A stretch of 64,000 bases of DNA. Origin: Xenoacremonium recifei (taxonomy: Eukaryota; Ascomycota; Sordariomycetes; Hypocreales; Nectriaceae). The DNA lies in NCBI GenBank assembly GCA_012184525.1, contig WOFQ01000036.1, positions 186,001 through 250,000 on the forward strand, given 5' to 3'. This document shows positions 21,036-32,080 of the stretch, in pieces (within the stretch, counting starts at the first letter, position 1; each line of letters starts with the position of its first letter). The position numbers were made by a program, and so were the translations under genes. Below the pieces are notes generated by a model, which worked only from the letters and a program-made list of their open reading frames with translations, made no database searches and was not told the origin of the DNA.

Positions 21036-23269
21036 TTAGCAGCCTGTTCTCGCGAAGTAGATACCGCGGTGTCTTACTGCAATGAAAGGTAGCCATAGCT
21101 AGGTTTAGTTCTATGGTTACCTTCAGGCAGACCTCAACGTAGTGTCGTTGGCGGAAGACCTTGTTCAGCCACGATGTGACGGTCTTCTGCCCCTTCTTCG
21201 AATTCGTGAAGTCGATCTCCAAAGTCAACGGGAAGTTGGAGATTTCTGCAGAATAAGTGAGCCAAAATAAAATCGCCAGTAGGTGAAGGGACAATAGAAC
21301 ATGTGGTCGTACCATGGTCTAGAGAGGTTGAGGGATTGGCACTTGAGCTGGCCACAACCCTCAGCGAACAGGCGCGCTCAGCGGCGACTGTCTCGGAGTC
21401 CAAGAATATCTTGTACTCCTGCTCGATCTTTTTGGACCGGGGGATCGGGTCGCCCTAGATAAAAATGTCATGTTAACAGGGGAACATGTGGCGTCAAACT
21501 TCGGACTGGATTCGTCTCACTTTTCGGATAAACCATTGGATTCGGTTGACCCAAGCGACCCCGTACTGGTCGCGTGTGACGGTCGTGGACTCGGTTGGGG
21601 TCTCGCCGCTCGGGTCAAGATCCGAGTTATGGGGACTCCCGTTCACAGACTTGAGCCACGTCTCCCAGGGGACAGGCTGCACGAGTCCCAAAGACATCCG
21701 CGCAAGGGGCAGGGGGAAGGCGTTCGGATACTTCCCTGCGTATAGGGCCAGTCCTTTACAGACTGACAGGCGTGGAGAATCCGCCTCGACGAGGGTCGTC
21801 CCATTAAGACCGCAGTCCGGGAGTTCAACCAGTTGCCTGATCTTCGATTTGACATAAGACGAACCCCCTAGCCCACCGCAAAGGACAAGGAAGTCCTAGT
21901 CATCTGAATCAGCTAATTTTGAAATGGTCCATCTGCTTTGGTATACTCACCAAATGGAATCCCGAGGTTTGGCCTCTCTGCAGACACTCCGCCACTTTGT
22001 CGACAATCTGAGCAACCTGCTCATCGAAGAATGGCTTGAGGTCATCACTACTTCCTAGGTGAGTAACAGGATGGAGCTCGATGAAGAGAGCAACGAACTC
22101 GGTGAAGAAGATGGCTCCGTCCTTGATTCTGGAGTCCCGGCGCGACGAATCCTCCAATCCAGGCACTTTGATGAAGAACGCGTTCTGGGGGTTGGTGATT
22201 GCTGCCAAAGAATGTTTGGCATCGTGGAATTCCTGGCTGTTGCGAGCCAGAAATGCAGCGTCGTCAAGGCTGCAACGCAGGAGGTGCTCGTCTTCTACGA
22301 GGATAGATCGCACCAAGCCTTCGAAGGCACGATCTATATCAGTTGCGCCTATGTTGGCGCCTTGTAGGGTGAGCAACGAGCAGGTAACTCCTGGGGTCAG
22401 GTGCCATTCTTACCAACAACTGGTACTCTTTCAACGATCCTGGGACCACCGTCTTTGCGGATTACTTCCGCTAGACAGAAATCCTGGCCTAGGTCAGCAA
22501 TGCTCCGAACCATTTCTCGACCGTAAACCTACGGCCGTGCCGCCTCCGGCATCAACCACCAGAAAATTGTAAGGACGCTACATTTATTAGTAGCCAAGAC
22601 TCTAGAAGGGCGGATGTGGGTTAAGTAACGTACGTGATGCCGAAGATCGTCCTGAAGGTTGTGGAATTCGCTGACAATGGCAGCTTGAGGCTCTGTAACA
22701 AGAACCTCGTGACTGTGGGAATCGTAGGTCCCAAATCCTGAATCCAAGATAAAGCCATCGAATAGCTCTGTCTCCTTCTGGTCCCAAGTAGCGGGGATGG
22801 AGAAAAGAAACCGTATGCGGAGACTCGACCACGATCGTTGGTTAAGACGACCGGTAGCGAGGTCCGGAAGCCTCGTGACGGACAGCTCGTGGTAGAGCTG
22901 TCTCAGGTAATCGATGTAGCATCTCTTAACCTCCTGCGGGCTGTAGTTCTTGTTCCCTAGGCCCAACTTGAACCATTCCTGAAGAATGGTCTTTTGCTCC
23001 GACTTGCGGTCCGCGGCTTCGAACCCCCACGAACGAAGGTTCTTGTCTGCGTTGTATAGCAACACAGTCGGCACTTTTGTGGCTTCTGAAGACCCCCATT
23101 GGAGGACTTCAGGTTTCTGGGCGGGCACGCAAACTGCGATGCCCGTGGCTAACGGCAATTGAAATGTTAGCGCAATGGTTTATGAACAAAGGGATCCATG
23201 GTCTGGTTTTGGGTTTGGGTCTTTCTCACACGTTGTGCCAACGTCAATCGAGATAATCAGATCAAACAT
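21013..23269 (-). CDS. Hsp70-like (HSPA12-type) ATPase, second copy in window
   Basis: Eight exons by my reading: 23269-23230, 23148-22634, 22577-22533, 22483-22414, 22360-21951, 21895-21521, 21454-21313 and 21245-21013; 1,830 nt, 609 residues. ATPase-fold motifs are MFDLIISIDVGTTSTGIAV (phosphate 1), FSIPATWDQKE, NFLVVDAGGGTADF (phosphate 2, across two introns) and FLVLCGGLGGSSYVK (adenosine loop). This is the fungal HSPA12-like group, whose substrate is unknown and which lacks the DnaK substrate domain. The last 35 codons could instead be removed by a further intron (GTAACC to TTGCAG) that would put a stop directly after VCLK. It is related to the gene at 1-1004. Confidence 0.87.
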
Positions 23270-23783
23270 GGTGAGAGCTCAACGGTTCAAAAGAGCAATC
23301 CAGAATGATTCTCGAGATGAGGAAGGAAAAGAGAAGGGGCGGAGTGAAGTGGCGGTTATCCGGTTCTTATAGCACAACATCGTGCTCAGAATGGAGCTAC
23401 GCGTACCCTCGTACCTTTTGGCTCTCCAGCATTACGCGCGCGTCCAGGGGAAAGGACACTACGGAGTTTGATGGCTGATCCCCAGCGCTTGCGGTTCGGT
23501 TCGGATGCACTGTGTGAAGATGCAACGCGCGAGAGCCGTCTGGGCCTACAACAAAGCAAACACACCTCATTTGGACAGCCTGGACAACAAAGAAGCTTGA
23601 GGAAAGACGAATGACTAATCATAGGGAGTCCACGGGCTCCCCCTTCCAAGCAAATGGAACAGGGCACAGGACCTTCTTGACTCTCTCCCTCTCTAGCCTC
23701 GCTTCCTTTCCCTTGCTCGCCTTGGGATCCTCTGAGGACGAATCTCTGAGGACGAAGAAACACCAAACGGAGCGCCCCCTTCC
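23270..23783. other. Divergent intergenic, Hsp70-like / single-pass protein
   Basis: 514 bp between two divergent start codons, so it should hold both promoters. I see no clear TATA box and no RNA gene. Confidence 0.5.
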
Positions 23784-25081
23784 ATGCCCATCATGGCTCC
23801 TCCCACTTCTGCCTCTGCCTCTCCTTCTTCAGTCGCTATGTCTTTATCTACCTCCGGTTCTGCCGTCACTACTCACCACACCCTGGACTTTGGCCCAGGA
23901 ATCGGCATCGGGGTGGCTGTCGGCTTCGTTGTAGCCCTGATTCTTGCGGCGCTCTCCGTCTGGACGGCTCGGTTCTATCGAAACGAATATCTCATCGAAC
24001 TTGCCAAGTTCATCGTCATGGTTAGCCCCAAGCGCTCTTTGAGAAAAAAACTCCCCAAGCCGGTTCCCAATCCATTTCCAGAGGGACACAATCGCCATTT
24101 CCCGGACGGTCGGACCGACTTTCGCAAGGCGCACCACAAAGAATTTGGGATGAACAGACAACCGGTCATTTATCATGTTTCAACCCTCAAAAAGACGCTT
24201 AGGGAGTGCAACAACGGTTATATGAACATCTGGAGAATGGCGGGCGGGGACTACTGCAATTGGGCCTTTTTCTCCAACCCGATTTCGCAATCCGCTGTAC
24301 AAGCCCTGCTAGATGAGGAGCAGCTGACACGGCTCGCCGGGAAGCCTGTGAACGATGGTACATGGGTTGAGCAAATCTCTAATCCCAAGACTCGGAAAGC
24401 CGCCATTGCCTGTTTCTTGAGTCAGGTCATCGTTCCTCGCATGCATCCTACTTGCGATCCTTCCAAGACCCTACTGCCTCCCGAGCTGGTGACCTACTGG
24501 CACAAGCTGATGAATTTTTCCGACCACTATCCCTGCAATGGTAAGCTCACCTTAATTATCAATGCCGCGCAGGCTGACATGCGAGAGAAGGGCCCCCGAC
24601 GACCCTGCTCTGGGATCGCTGTGCCATTCTCAGAGAGGTTATTTTCGATTGTTATGCGCAGCAGTTTTGCATCAACACCAATTATGCTATCCATTACTTC
24701 AGCCACCAAGAGCAGGACCCGAGATACGAGAGGGTCATGTCTTTGGTTCACGAGATCAAAGACGTACTCAAGCTAGACATCCTCAGAGGTCATGATTGCC
24801 CCCCAACTCTGGTCGACAGTGGGCTTAAAGAGATTCTGGAGAATGCTTCAAATGTTGGTCTAATTCTGTTCTGCCAACCTGGAGAATGGAGGTTCGATTA
24901 CCTTTCGGATGAGCCAGGATTCATCACCTTCCCCGGTATCCGTCTTGACCTTGACACCTGGGAAGTACACCTGCCGCCTCAGCTTGCACACCATCTCCAA
25001 AGCTCGCTGCTCAAGGACTGGAAGAACACCAGGGTTTCAACGGAGGACCTGCCTGAGGGCAAGGCTTTGCTTCCTCCGTGA
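23784..25081 (+). CDS. Single-pass membrane protein of unknown function
   Basis: Two exons, 23784-24540 and 24588-25081, joined by a 47-nt intron (GTAAGC donor, GAGAG acceptor); 416 residues. The nearer acceptor GCGCAG would create an immediate in-frame TGA, so the later AG is preferred. After a Ser/Thr-rich start there is one hydrophobic segment (residues about 40-62), followed by a basic stretch and a soluble domain with many Trp and Cys (NIWRMAGGDYCNWAFFSNP, VIFDCYAQQFCINTNYAIHY). A second in-frame ATG at 23793 has a better context. I do not recognise the family; it looks like an ascomycete-specific conserved protein with an outside N-terminus and a cytosolic domain. Confidence 0.7.
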
Positions 25082-25574
25082 CCGATTGAAGAATGGGCTT
25101 GTTGGGCTACTGAGGAGCAGCGAAGGACGGGAAGGCTAAGCTGAGGAGGTTTGGTTGTCGCGAGTAATGGAACAAGACGTTGGATCAGGTTTGGCGGGTA
25201 TTTCGTGGGGAAGAGGAGCAGAGTTCAATTCTTTTCTCGGGGAGCGAGCCCTCTGCTCGTTCCCATTTAGTACCATTTCTGGCCAATATTTGGTCAGGTA
25301 TTCAACCATCTGAGGTAACATTTATATTACCTTGTTTGCCTCACAAGCTTAGATCATTTCAAAAGATTGCGTGAACGGATGAAGCACCACGTCCAATTTA
25401 ATGTCAGGGAGAAGCTTGGCTATGCTGACTGCCCATATAATATCCTTCGCCAATCCAATCCGCCAGTAAGAAAGGTAACACCATGATATCCCAGACCCGG
25501 TATCGATCACCACCTCCAACGCAACCAACTTCCATCATCTCCGCTCCGCCATGTCGATCACCTCCACCTCTCGC
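25082..25574. other. Convergent intergenic
   Basis: 493 bp between converging genes (single-pass protein and small helical protein). Nothing recognised; probably two 3' UTRs. Confidence 0.5.
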
Positions 25575-26084
25575 TCAGTCCTGACCCGAATTCCGTAGGC
25601 GCTGGCTCGGGAGCGTGCTTGACGCTGGCTCAGCATATCCGACGGGGGCCTGAACCTCGGGCAACTCCTTCAGAGTGCGAAATGCCTTTTCAAGGCTCTC
25701 CTTGGACGATTTGAGATCCCGTTTCAATTTTTGCACCTGGTCTATGTTCCAGGAAGCATATAATTGCATGGTTTCCGTCTTAGTCGGTTTTCTCCCCTCC
25801 TTAAAGGGAGGAAAGATCGCATCTTTGATGATATCCAGTTGTACCACTGCGCTGTTGCGTTCTTGGCACAGCTGCTTGCTGGCGCTCCATTGGTAAAATA
25901 GGCGTGTGGCATAGCGCAGACGCAAAGCGTCGAAGGCATCCAGCGCGCTATAGGCCGCTTCGAATTCAACCGCCAGAATCTTAAGCTCAGTTGACAGGCC
26001 GACCTTCTGCGTTGATATGTAGTCCGCTGCTTCCTTGATAATCTTGGCGCTGGCGATAATGGCGGGAATCTCCGCTCCAGACAT
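25575..26084 (-). CDS. Small helical protein (169 aa), resembles N-terminal domains of fungal STAND proteins
   Basis: Single ORF with ATG at 26084. The start, MSGAEIPAIIASAKIIKEAADYI, and the following amphipathic helices (FEAAYSALDAFDALRLRYATRL, QKLKRDLKSSKESLEKAFRTL) resemble the all-helical N-terminal regions found on fungal NLR/STAND receptors, here as a stand-alone protein. This is a resemblance in pattern, not an identified domain. There is no transmembrane segment. The C-terminus is short and Ser-rich. A spliced downstream exon cannot be excluded. Confidence 0.55.
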   Translation of the reverse strand: MSGAEIPAIIASAKIIKEAADYISTQKVGLSTELKILAVEFEAAYSALDAFDALRLRYATRLFYQWSASKQLCQERNSAVVQLDIIKDAIFPPFKEGRKPTKTETMQLYASWNIDQVQKLKRDLKSSKESLEKAFRTLKELPEVQAPVGYAEPASSTLPSQRLRNSGQD

Positions 26085-29000
26085 GATGATGGAAGCTGAA
26101 ATGACGGGATGGATTTTGACGGAGTAATGATGGATCAGAAAGCGGCCGGGAGGATGGATGAAGCCGTGCTTGGATTAAAACAAGAAGTATTCTCGGCAAA
26201 AGGTTCTCGAGCTGAGCGACGTAAAGAGCCCTTTAAGTACATGAGAAGGCACCGGAAGAGGTAAAAAATAGTGGGTAAAATGATTTCTGACCCAAAACCT
26301 GATTCTCCAGCCACCATCGTTGGCCGTGGTGATCGGAGACGAGGAACTCCGTTGGCGATGGCCCGATGGTGTGGATTGAGCGTCCTCCCTCCCTCCGCCC
26401 AAAACGAGACGCCGGGGTGGATGTTTCTCCCAGACGTGTCCGCCTAGACATACTTAGCTCAGGGGGTTAGCATGCATGGTAACAGACACATCACCTTTCT
26501 TTCTTCATTAGCGCTGTTGCCCTAGATTGCCCTGGAAGTCTTATGGGTGGACGCTGAAATGCATGTTCAGCCAGCCACGCCGCCGGCGGGGTTTCCCATG
26601 TCGATATAGAGGACGAAGCTTAGAAGCTAGGGGTTCTAGGCCTCAGGACACCGGCGGCTGACTCCAAATCTCGCGTTCAGCAGTTTCATCCAGCTTGCCG
26701 TGACCATCCGTCCCGGAAACCCTGCAGGCCGCAGCCGTTGAGCCATCGAGGCGACCGCGATCCTACCGAGACACTTCACAAATAAAAGGACTATAGGAGC
26801 ATCGTGTCAAGGCAGAGACTCCTGAACAACCTGATTCCGTGGGCCAGCCGCCTGAAATCATGAGCGATCCATCCGCCACCGTAGGCCATTTAGATGCCTC
26901 CTGTTACAATCCAGGAACATACGCCACTCAAGACGAAAATAGAGGAAGCCAGTTTCGCTCCAGCTCAGAAGAGTGGAAAGCCGCTTTCCCTACTCAGGAA
27001 GTTATTACGCACTCTCAGCGCGCGATGCATCCTTTCCAATGGGGGTAGACTTATCATCGACTGTCCTCACAAGGCGTCGACTGAGGTTGGATGTTGGTTC
27101 ATAGTTTCACCTGAACTGAACCACACTGTGTCGGTGGAATATCTACGGCTCACGGGAGCCTAGACTCATATTCGGCTCCCAAAGCACCAAGCGTCGGCGC
27201 TAAGCATGCTACCTGGCCCCTATGCATGTCTCATGTGGCGGGCTCATCCCCATGGCAGCACGTTTGTTGGTTTCAGCCAGCAGGGATTCAGTACAGGGAT
27301 GATTTACCAACACCTTTGACCAAGCCCACTAAGCTTCATGCCAACCATAATCAAAGGCCGTCATTGGCCCTATTCACCTCGGTGTGCGAGGGCTCCGGCA
27401 GAGCGGCAACGCCGGTTGATCTTGGCTGGAAAACGTTTGAAAGTCCACGTGTATCTGGCTTGGCACGAGTGTCAACGGTGCTGACCGCCAAGCATCACTT
27501 CCCGTCACTAGATCAGGACATCCTTCCAGGAGCTTGGGACCTAGAACCGTTTGCCGTGGCCCACCCCAAGGGTACCGAGCGGAGTTGTGATCGGAGGCCA
27601 GTGAGATGGCTGCGGCGGCTGTCACCTTGTCCATGTCTGACTGCCTCCCGTAATTCATCCAATGAGAATGCCTGCCGCCTGGAGAGAAGAAGCTTTCGCA
27701 GTGTCTAGCCTCATGCATGCTCAAATAGCCTAAAAGGGGGATGTCAACACAGGAGCGTTTTGTTGGTGTCGTTACTTTAAGGCTCAGCCCGTTAGAAGCT
27801 CCAATTTTCCACTTTTTTAGGGAGACCGCCGATCTGCCCTAGGACCTTGCCCCTTTAAGGCAAGGCCCCGGACGTCCACGATGACAGCATTGGAAGAGAG
27901 CTTGAGCTTCAGAGATTCCCAGACGCAGAAGACGTTTGAACAGCTGAGAGGCGCAGCAGAGTGCATGGGCTAGAGGAGGCGGTGGCTTGCAAACCGAGAT
28001 GAACCGCCCCCGTGCCGCGTCACCGCTTCTCTCCGTCCGCTTCCCGCCTGGAAACCGATCGCGTGGCAAACGCGCGACCCGGCTGAGATCGCACACAGGA
28101 CATTACGAGCGACGTAAGGCAAATGGAGGTGAGCAATGGGCGCCGGACAAAACAAGTAGTATTCTGACACCTGGTTGTTTGGGGTTTACTGGACGCGACA
28201 TGCGTGAGGTCATAACATTTGCGCCAGAGGACGAGTTGCACACATGATGAGAACGCCTGACTGCCGAGAGCCGACTGCCAATCTGATCCAGTGCCTCTCG
28301 TCGCGAGGCGATCTGTCGGACTATTCGTCTACAGCACGCGAGACCCGCTCATCTCCTAGAGATCGACACATGCACGCCGTTCTGCCTCATCTCAGACCCA
28401 GGGGCAAGCTGCGGGGTCTTCAGCAACCCATGCTTGCTCGGGAGCTCCTGGTGGCTGGTAGCTGGTAGCTGGTGGCTGGGTTGACCCTATGCGCAGTACG
28501 TACCGCGATGCCAGGGTGCTGTCAGCCAATGAGTGTCTGGGCTCTACCGTTCCGCCCCTCTATCCTCTGACCCCTGCCCTGGTGTTTTGGAGGACAGCGC
28601 CACCAAAACAGACAGGCTCGGAGACCAGAGGATGCGTGACACGAAACCAGATTGAAGGAGGGCTTTCCGGGAAATCAAACGGGCTCGGAGGCATCGCCTC
28701 CACGTCACCTTGGACGGGCTCCAACCGATGCAAATCACGGGCAGCCATGAAGTCGTCAGGCAACGTGGAGTCAGTATCCCCGGCTTTCCGATAGCCGTTG
28801 ACACAGCCAGGGTCTGAATGACTCCTGGCAGGTCACTAGTAAGCCTTAGCAGATTGACATTCCCTGCCGCCGTCTGCCAAGACTCACGCACGAATCATCC
28901 CGCCCGCATCTGGCGGTAGCGCTCGGAGAGGTAAGGCAAGCAGAAGCCACAGAGGCCGTATTTCGGTCAGGTTGAGAGGATCCTGACGATGTCGAATGAT

Positions 29001-29772
29001 TTTGATTTTGATTTCGCGCCGGGGGGCGTTGGACATCCGTCAAGTGAATCCGTCGATCAACCACTGAATTGGCGATTTTATCTGTTGCCTGAGCGAATCT
29101 CATGCAGTGTGCCGAGAGACATTTCAATGTATATCCTGCCAGAGGTGCCCTTATGCAGCCCTGGTGTTCATAAAGATATGAAAGCATAAAGAGGCCAAGG
29201 TGCTCCTTCCTCCGCCAGAATTCCGTGGTTGTTGGGGCAAAAGCTCTGTTGGGAACCCGCGCACCTGCCTTCCATCCCGCTCTGCCTGCGTAAGGTACTT
29301 ACCGTGCCTACTATTCTCGTTCCAGAGGCAGGAGCAACTGCGCTCCTGCCTCTGGATCCTCGATCCCATCAGGGACAAAAAGATTCTGCCTAGAAACGTG
29401 TGTTGGTGAATCGGCCCCTTTGCCTCCTGTGCCTGAACTACTGGTCTGAATGGTTTTTCTTCATCACCTCTCCATTGACTTTGTTTCTTCCTCCCCCCAT
29501 GGAGTTGGGAATACCATAGCGTTCATCCACGGCACTATCTTTACCTTCGAGAAGACTAGACGTTTCTTCTGTTGATCCTCGGAGAAATCAGCCACACAGC
29601 GAGTACATCGGCCTCCACAACCTTGAAGCTCCCCGTACCCCTTTCAGCGGAATCCCGGACCAATAGGTTGCGGATCAGCGAATTTGAACACGCGAGTGAG
29701 TTTGACTTGTGAGATGGTTCCCCAAGAAGTTTGTGAGCAAGTTAAGCCTGATCGAAAATCCAGTTTCGTACG
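26085..29772. other. Long gene-free stretch
   Basis: About 3.7 kb. ORFs up to 160 codons occur on both strands (e.g. 27226-27708), but none has a recognisable domain, and base composition and stops look non-coding. A perfect hairpin at 29322-29355 is the clearest structure. A short GGTAGCTGGT repeat sits near 28450. The last few hundred bases are the CT-rich leader of the next gene. Confidence 0.45.
29322..29355. repeat. Perfect inverted repeat, 14-bp arms, 6-nt loop
   Basis: CCAGAGGCAGGAGC at 29322-29335, loop AACTGC, then the exact reverse complement at 29342-29355. It is not followed by a T-run, so it is not an obvious Pol III terminator. Confidence 0.95.
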
Positions 29773-31020
29773 ATGTCGGACCACCGTAGTCGAAACCCAA
29801 GGCTGAATACCTTCTTCGACCGGGCACACACACCTCCGAGCCCGTGCCAGATGAAGCGCAAGAATTTGAACGACTCCGACGAGCTTGAACTATCGCAGGA
29901 TGTACCTATCGGCAGTAACATCAAGCGGCACTGCTCCAACGAACAAGGCCCTCTCTATCGCCATCTTTCAACTACCAACGCCTTCATTTCGACTAGCGAA
30001 GACGATTTAAACGACTTTTGGACCGACTTTGAGAAGCCCAAAGCCCACGGGGGGGCTGGGGGCTCTATCAACTCTCATTGTCTGATGTCGCTTACCGAAC
30101 TTGGCGAGGATGATCTTCTTGGGGTCCTTGATAACAAAACAGTCGACACCGACTCGGAAAATCTCCCAAATATGGTGGAAGTACAAACGAACTCGTCATT
30201 CAACGATCTTTACAGCAGTGAGGAGGGAGCTTTTCTTGGTACGGCTTCTAAAGAGGAGCCACCGTCAAGTGTCTTGAGAGCGTGCGACGCAGAATCTCGG
30301 GACAACGACGTGTTCGACCCGAGCCTACTTCATTCGTCACCGTATTCAGACTCACATCTGACAGCAAATGGTTCCGAAATCACACCCTTGCAGTCGGAAG
30401 CAGACTGGGACATAATGGGAGACCCGAAGCCATATCCTCCACCCTGGACCATTGGATCTTATGACACTGAAGGAGACCAGGATGAACACCCTCCAGCTCG
30501 CCCGCCCAACCTTCCTGCCACATGGCCAGAAATGGCCTCATGGGCAACGAGAATTCCCTCGTCTTATGGTCTGGGGTCCAAGCTCCTCCGGCCCTTCAAG
30601 ACTTTCATCAATCTTCGAGAGCTGGTGGCCTGCAAGGCAGAGCTGTTTCCTCATCAGCCAGACGCCATCTTCGAGGTATTTGCCAGGGTCAGCCAGTCAA
30701 GCCGAGACAACATTTCCGCAAGACAACATTTCCATTTCAGGGATCTTCTGATCCAATCACCTCCCCATCTCCACGGAATCCTCGCTGACTACGAGATTGG
30801 TAAGGAGATCGATCAGGCAGCGAGTGAGTTTCTCGAAAGCAAGATGCCTTTTCCTGGGATAAAATGCTATTGTCGTTGCAAGCTGCAGAGCGCGCCACTA
30901 TCTCTGACAGGATGGTCTGTCGTCGTCCTTGCGATTCGTCCGTCCCTGTGGAAGGAAATCCTGACCGTTGTTGACAGACTGGGAAGAACGGATCTGAATG
31001 CCCCCATCCGATACATGTAA
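29773..31020 (+). CDS. Conserved hypothetical protein, acidic N-terminus (415 aa)
   Basis: Single exon with ATG at 29773. The first about 250 residues are acidic, Ser-rich and probably disordered. A more ordered C-terminal part (KLLRPFKTFINLRELVACK, FEVFARVSQSSRDN, LADYEIGKEIDQAA, LTGWSVVVLAIRPSLWKEI) looks like a folded domain of about 150 residues. No catalytic motif, signal peptide or membrane segment is seen. I recognise it only as the kind of protein conserved among Sordariomycetes, with no known role. Confidence 0.7.
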   Translation: MSDHRSRNPRLNTFFDRAHTPPSPCQMKRKNLNDSDELELSQDVPIGSNIKRHCSNEQGPLYRHLSTTNAFISTSEDDLNDFWTDFEKPKAHGGAGGSINSHCLMSLTELGEDDLLGVLDNKTVDTDSENLPNMVEVQTNSSFNDLYSSEEGAFLGTASKEEPPSSVLRACDAESRDNDVFDPSLLHSSPYSDSHLTANGSEITPLQSEADWDIMGDPKPYPPPWTIGSYDTEGDQDEHPPARPPNLPATWPEMASWATRIPSSYGLGSKLLRPFKTFINLRELVACKAELFPHQPDAIFEVFARVSQSSRDNISARQHFHFRDLLIQSPPHLHGILADYEIGKEIDQAASEFLESKMPFPGIKCYCRCKLQSAPLSLTGWSVVVLAIRPSLWKEILTVVDRLGRTDLNAPIRYM

Positions 31021-31260
31021 TGTGAGACCATCTCGTCCGATTTTGAAGGCGTATCTTTGCTGTTCGAATTCACATTGTAGCTATGGCGATGAGGATGAGA
31101 AGTATTTTGTGGCGAATATGACGTGGAGATGTGACGAGAGGGTGTAACTTAGCTTCATCTATTCTATGCAACATGGACGCATTGTTTAAAGTCTCTATGT
31201 CTATCATGAGGTGTCTTTTCCAAGCCAACAACAAATTCGCCCTTTTTCGAGGGAACGGCT

Positions 31261-32080
31261 TCAATTTCTGAGGTTCAGGTAGGGGGCCGTTTTCTCCAGC
31301 ACAACCGGACGGAGTTCCCTTTGCTCAGTCGGTGTGGGAACAATGGTACTGCCTTTGCGGCGCTGCCAGCTTTCTTGGGTCTCTTGAAGGGCGGCATCTT
31401 CGTCCTTGCCAGTGGCATCCACAAACTGGTACGAGCGGTACTCGCAGTTGGCCCATCCAGTGGCTTTAGTTGTTAACGTTAACATTGACTCTCATGCCAG
31501 GGATAATTGGGACTCTCATGCCAGGGATAATTGGGAGGAACTCACCTCGTCCGTCAGGCACGCCGTGCCAGTCATCAGTGAGGAAATGAAGAAACCCGCC
31601 GTGCGAGACGACCACGATATGATCATCTCCGTCCCCAGCAACCTCCCTCAACGTCCGTCTCGCCAACTTGCCCCTCACCAGCAGCTTCTCCAGAGTCGGT
31701 TCATACTCACTGCCAGGCCCCTTGTCCAACCACGCGTCAGTGACCTTGGAGTAGTCGGCGCGGTGCCCAAACTCGGCCTGGACCTTGGCCACGGGGCTGC
31801 CGATATCGCAGGGATTTGCCGAGACCTCTTGGAAGCAGGGCAGGGTGGTGACGGGCAGAAGGGCGTCAGTGCCGAAGGCGTGTAAGCAGGTGTAGACGGT
31901 GCGGCGCATGGGCGAGGCCAGGAGACGGGTGAGCTTGTCGTGGTGGGGGAAGGCTGCGCGGAGGGCGGCGCATTGCTCCTCGCCTAGAGGGGTGAGATCG
32001 GGGTCTGAGAGCTGCTCATTCTCGTAGGAGAGGTTGTGGAAGCCCTGAGCGTGGCGGACAAGGTGGATAGTGGGAGCCAT
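31261..32080 (-). CDS. Histidine phosphatase / phosphoglycerate-mutase-like protein
   Basis: Two exons, 32080-31546 and 31463-31261; 738 nt, 245 residues. The N-terminal IHLVRHAQGFHN carries the RHG/RHA phospho-acceptor motif (the residue after RH is Ala). LLASPMRRTVYT gives the second Arg and HIVVVSHGGFLHFL the second catalytic His. Fungal members are usually cytosolic acid-phosphatase or sugar-phosphatase-like enzymes; the substrate is unknown. The 82-nt intron has a GTGAGT donor and AAAG acceptor and holds a perfect 24-bp tandem duplication. If retained it would be read through in frame before meeting a stop. Confidence 0.88.
31487..31534. repeat. 24-bp perfect tandem duplication inside an intron
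   Basis: Positions 31487-31510 and 31511-31534 are identical. They lie just inside the 5' splice site of the histidine-phosphatase intron. Next to them, a GTTAAC site is doubled at 31472-31483. Confidence 0.95.

Noticed and set aside
27226..27708. 160-codon plus-strand ORF in the 26-29.7 kb gap
   Set aside because: No domain or compositional support; opposite-strand ORF of similar length overlaps.
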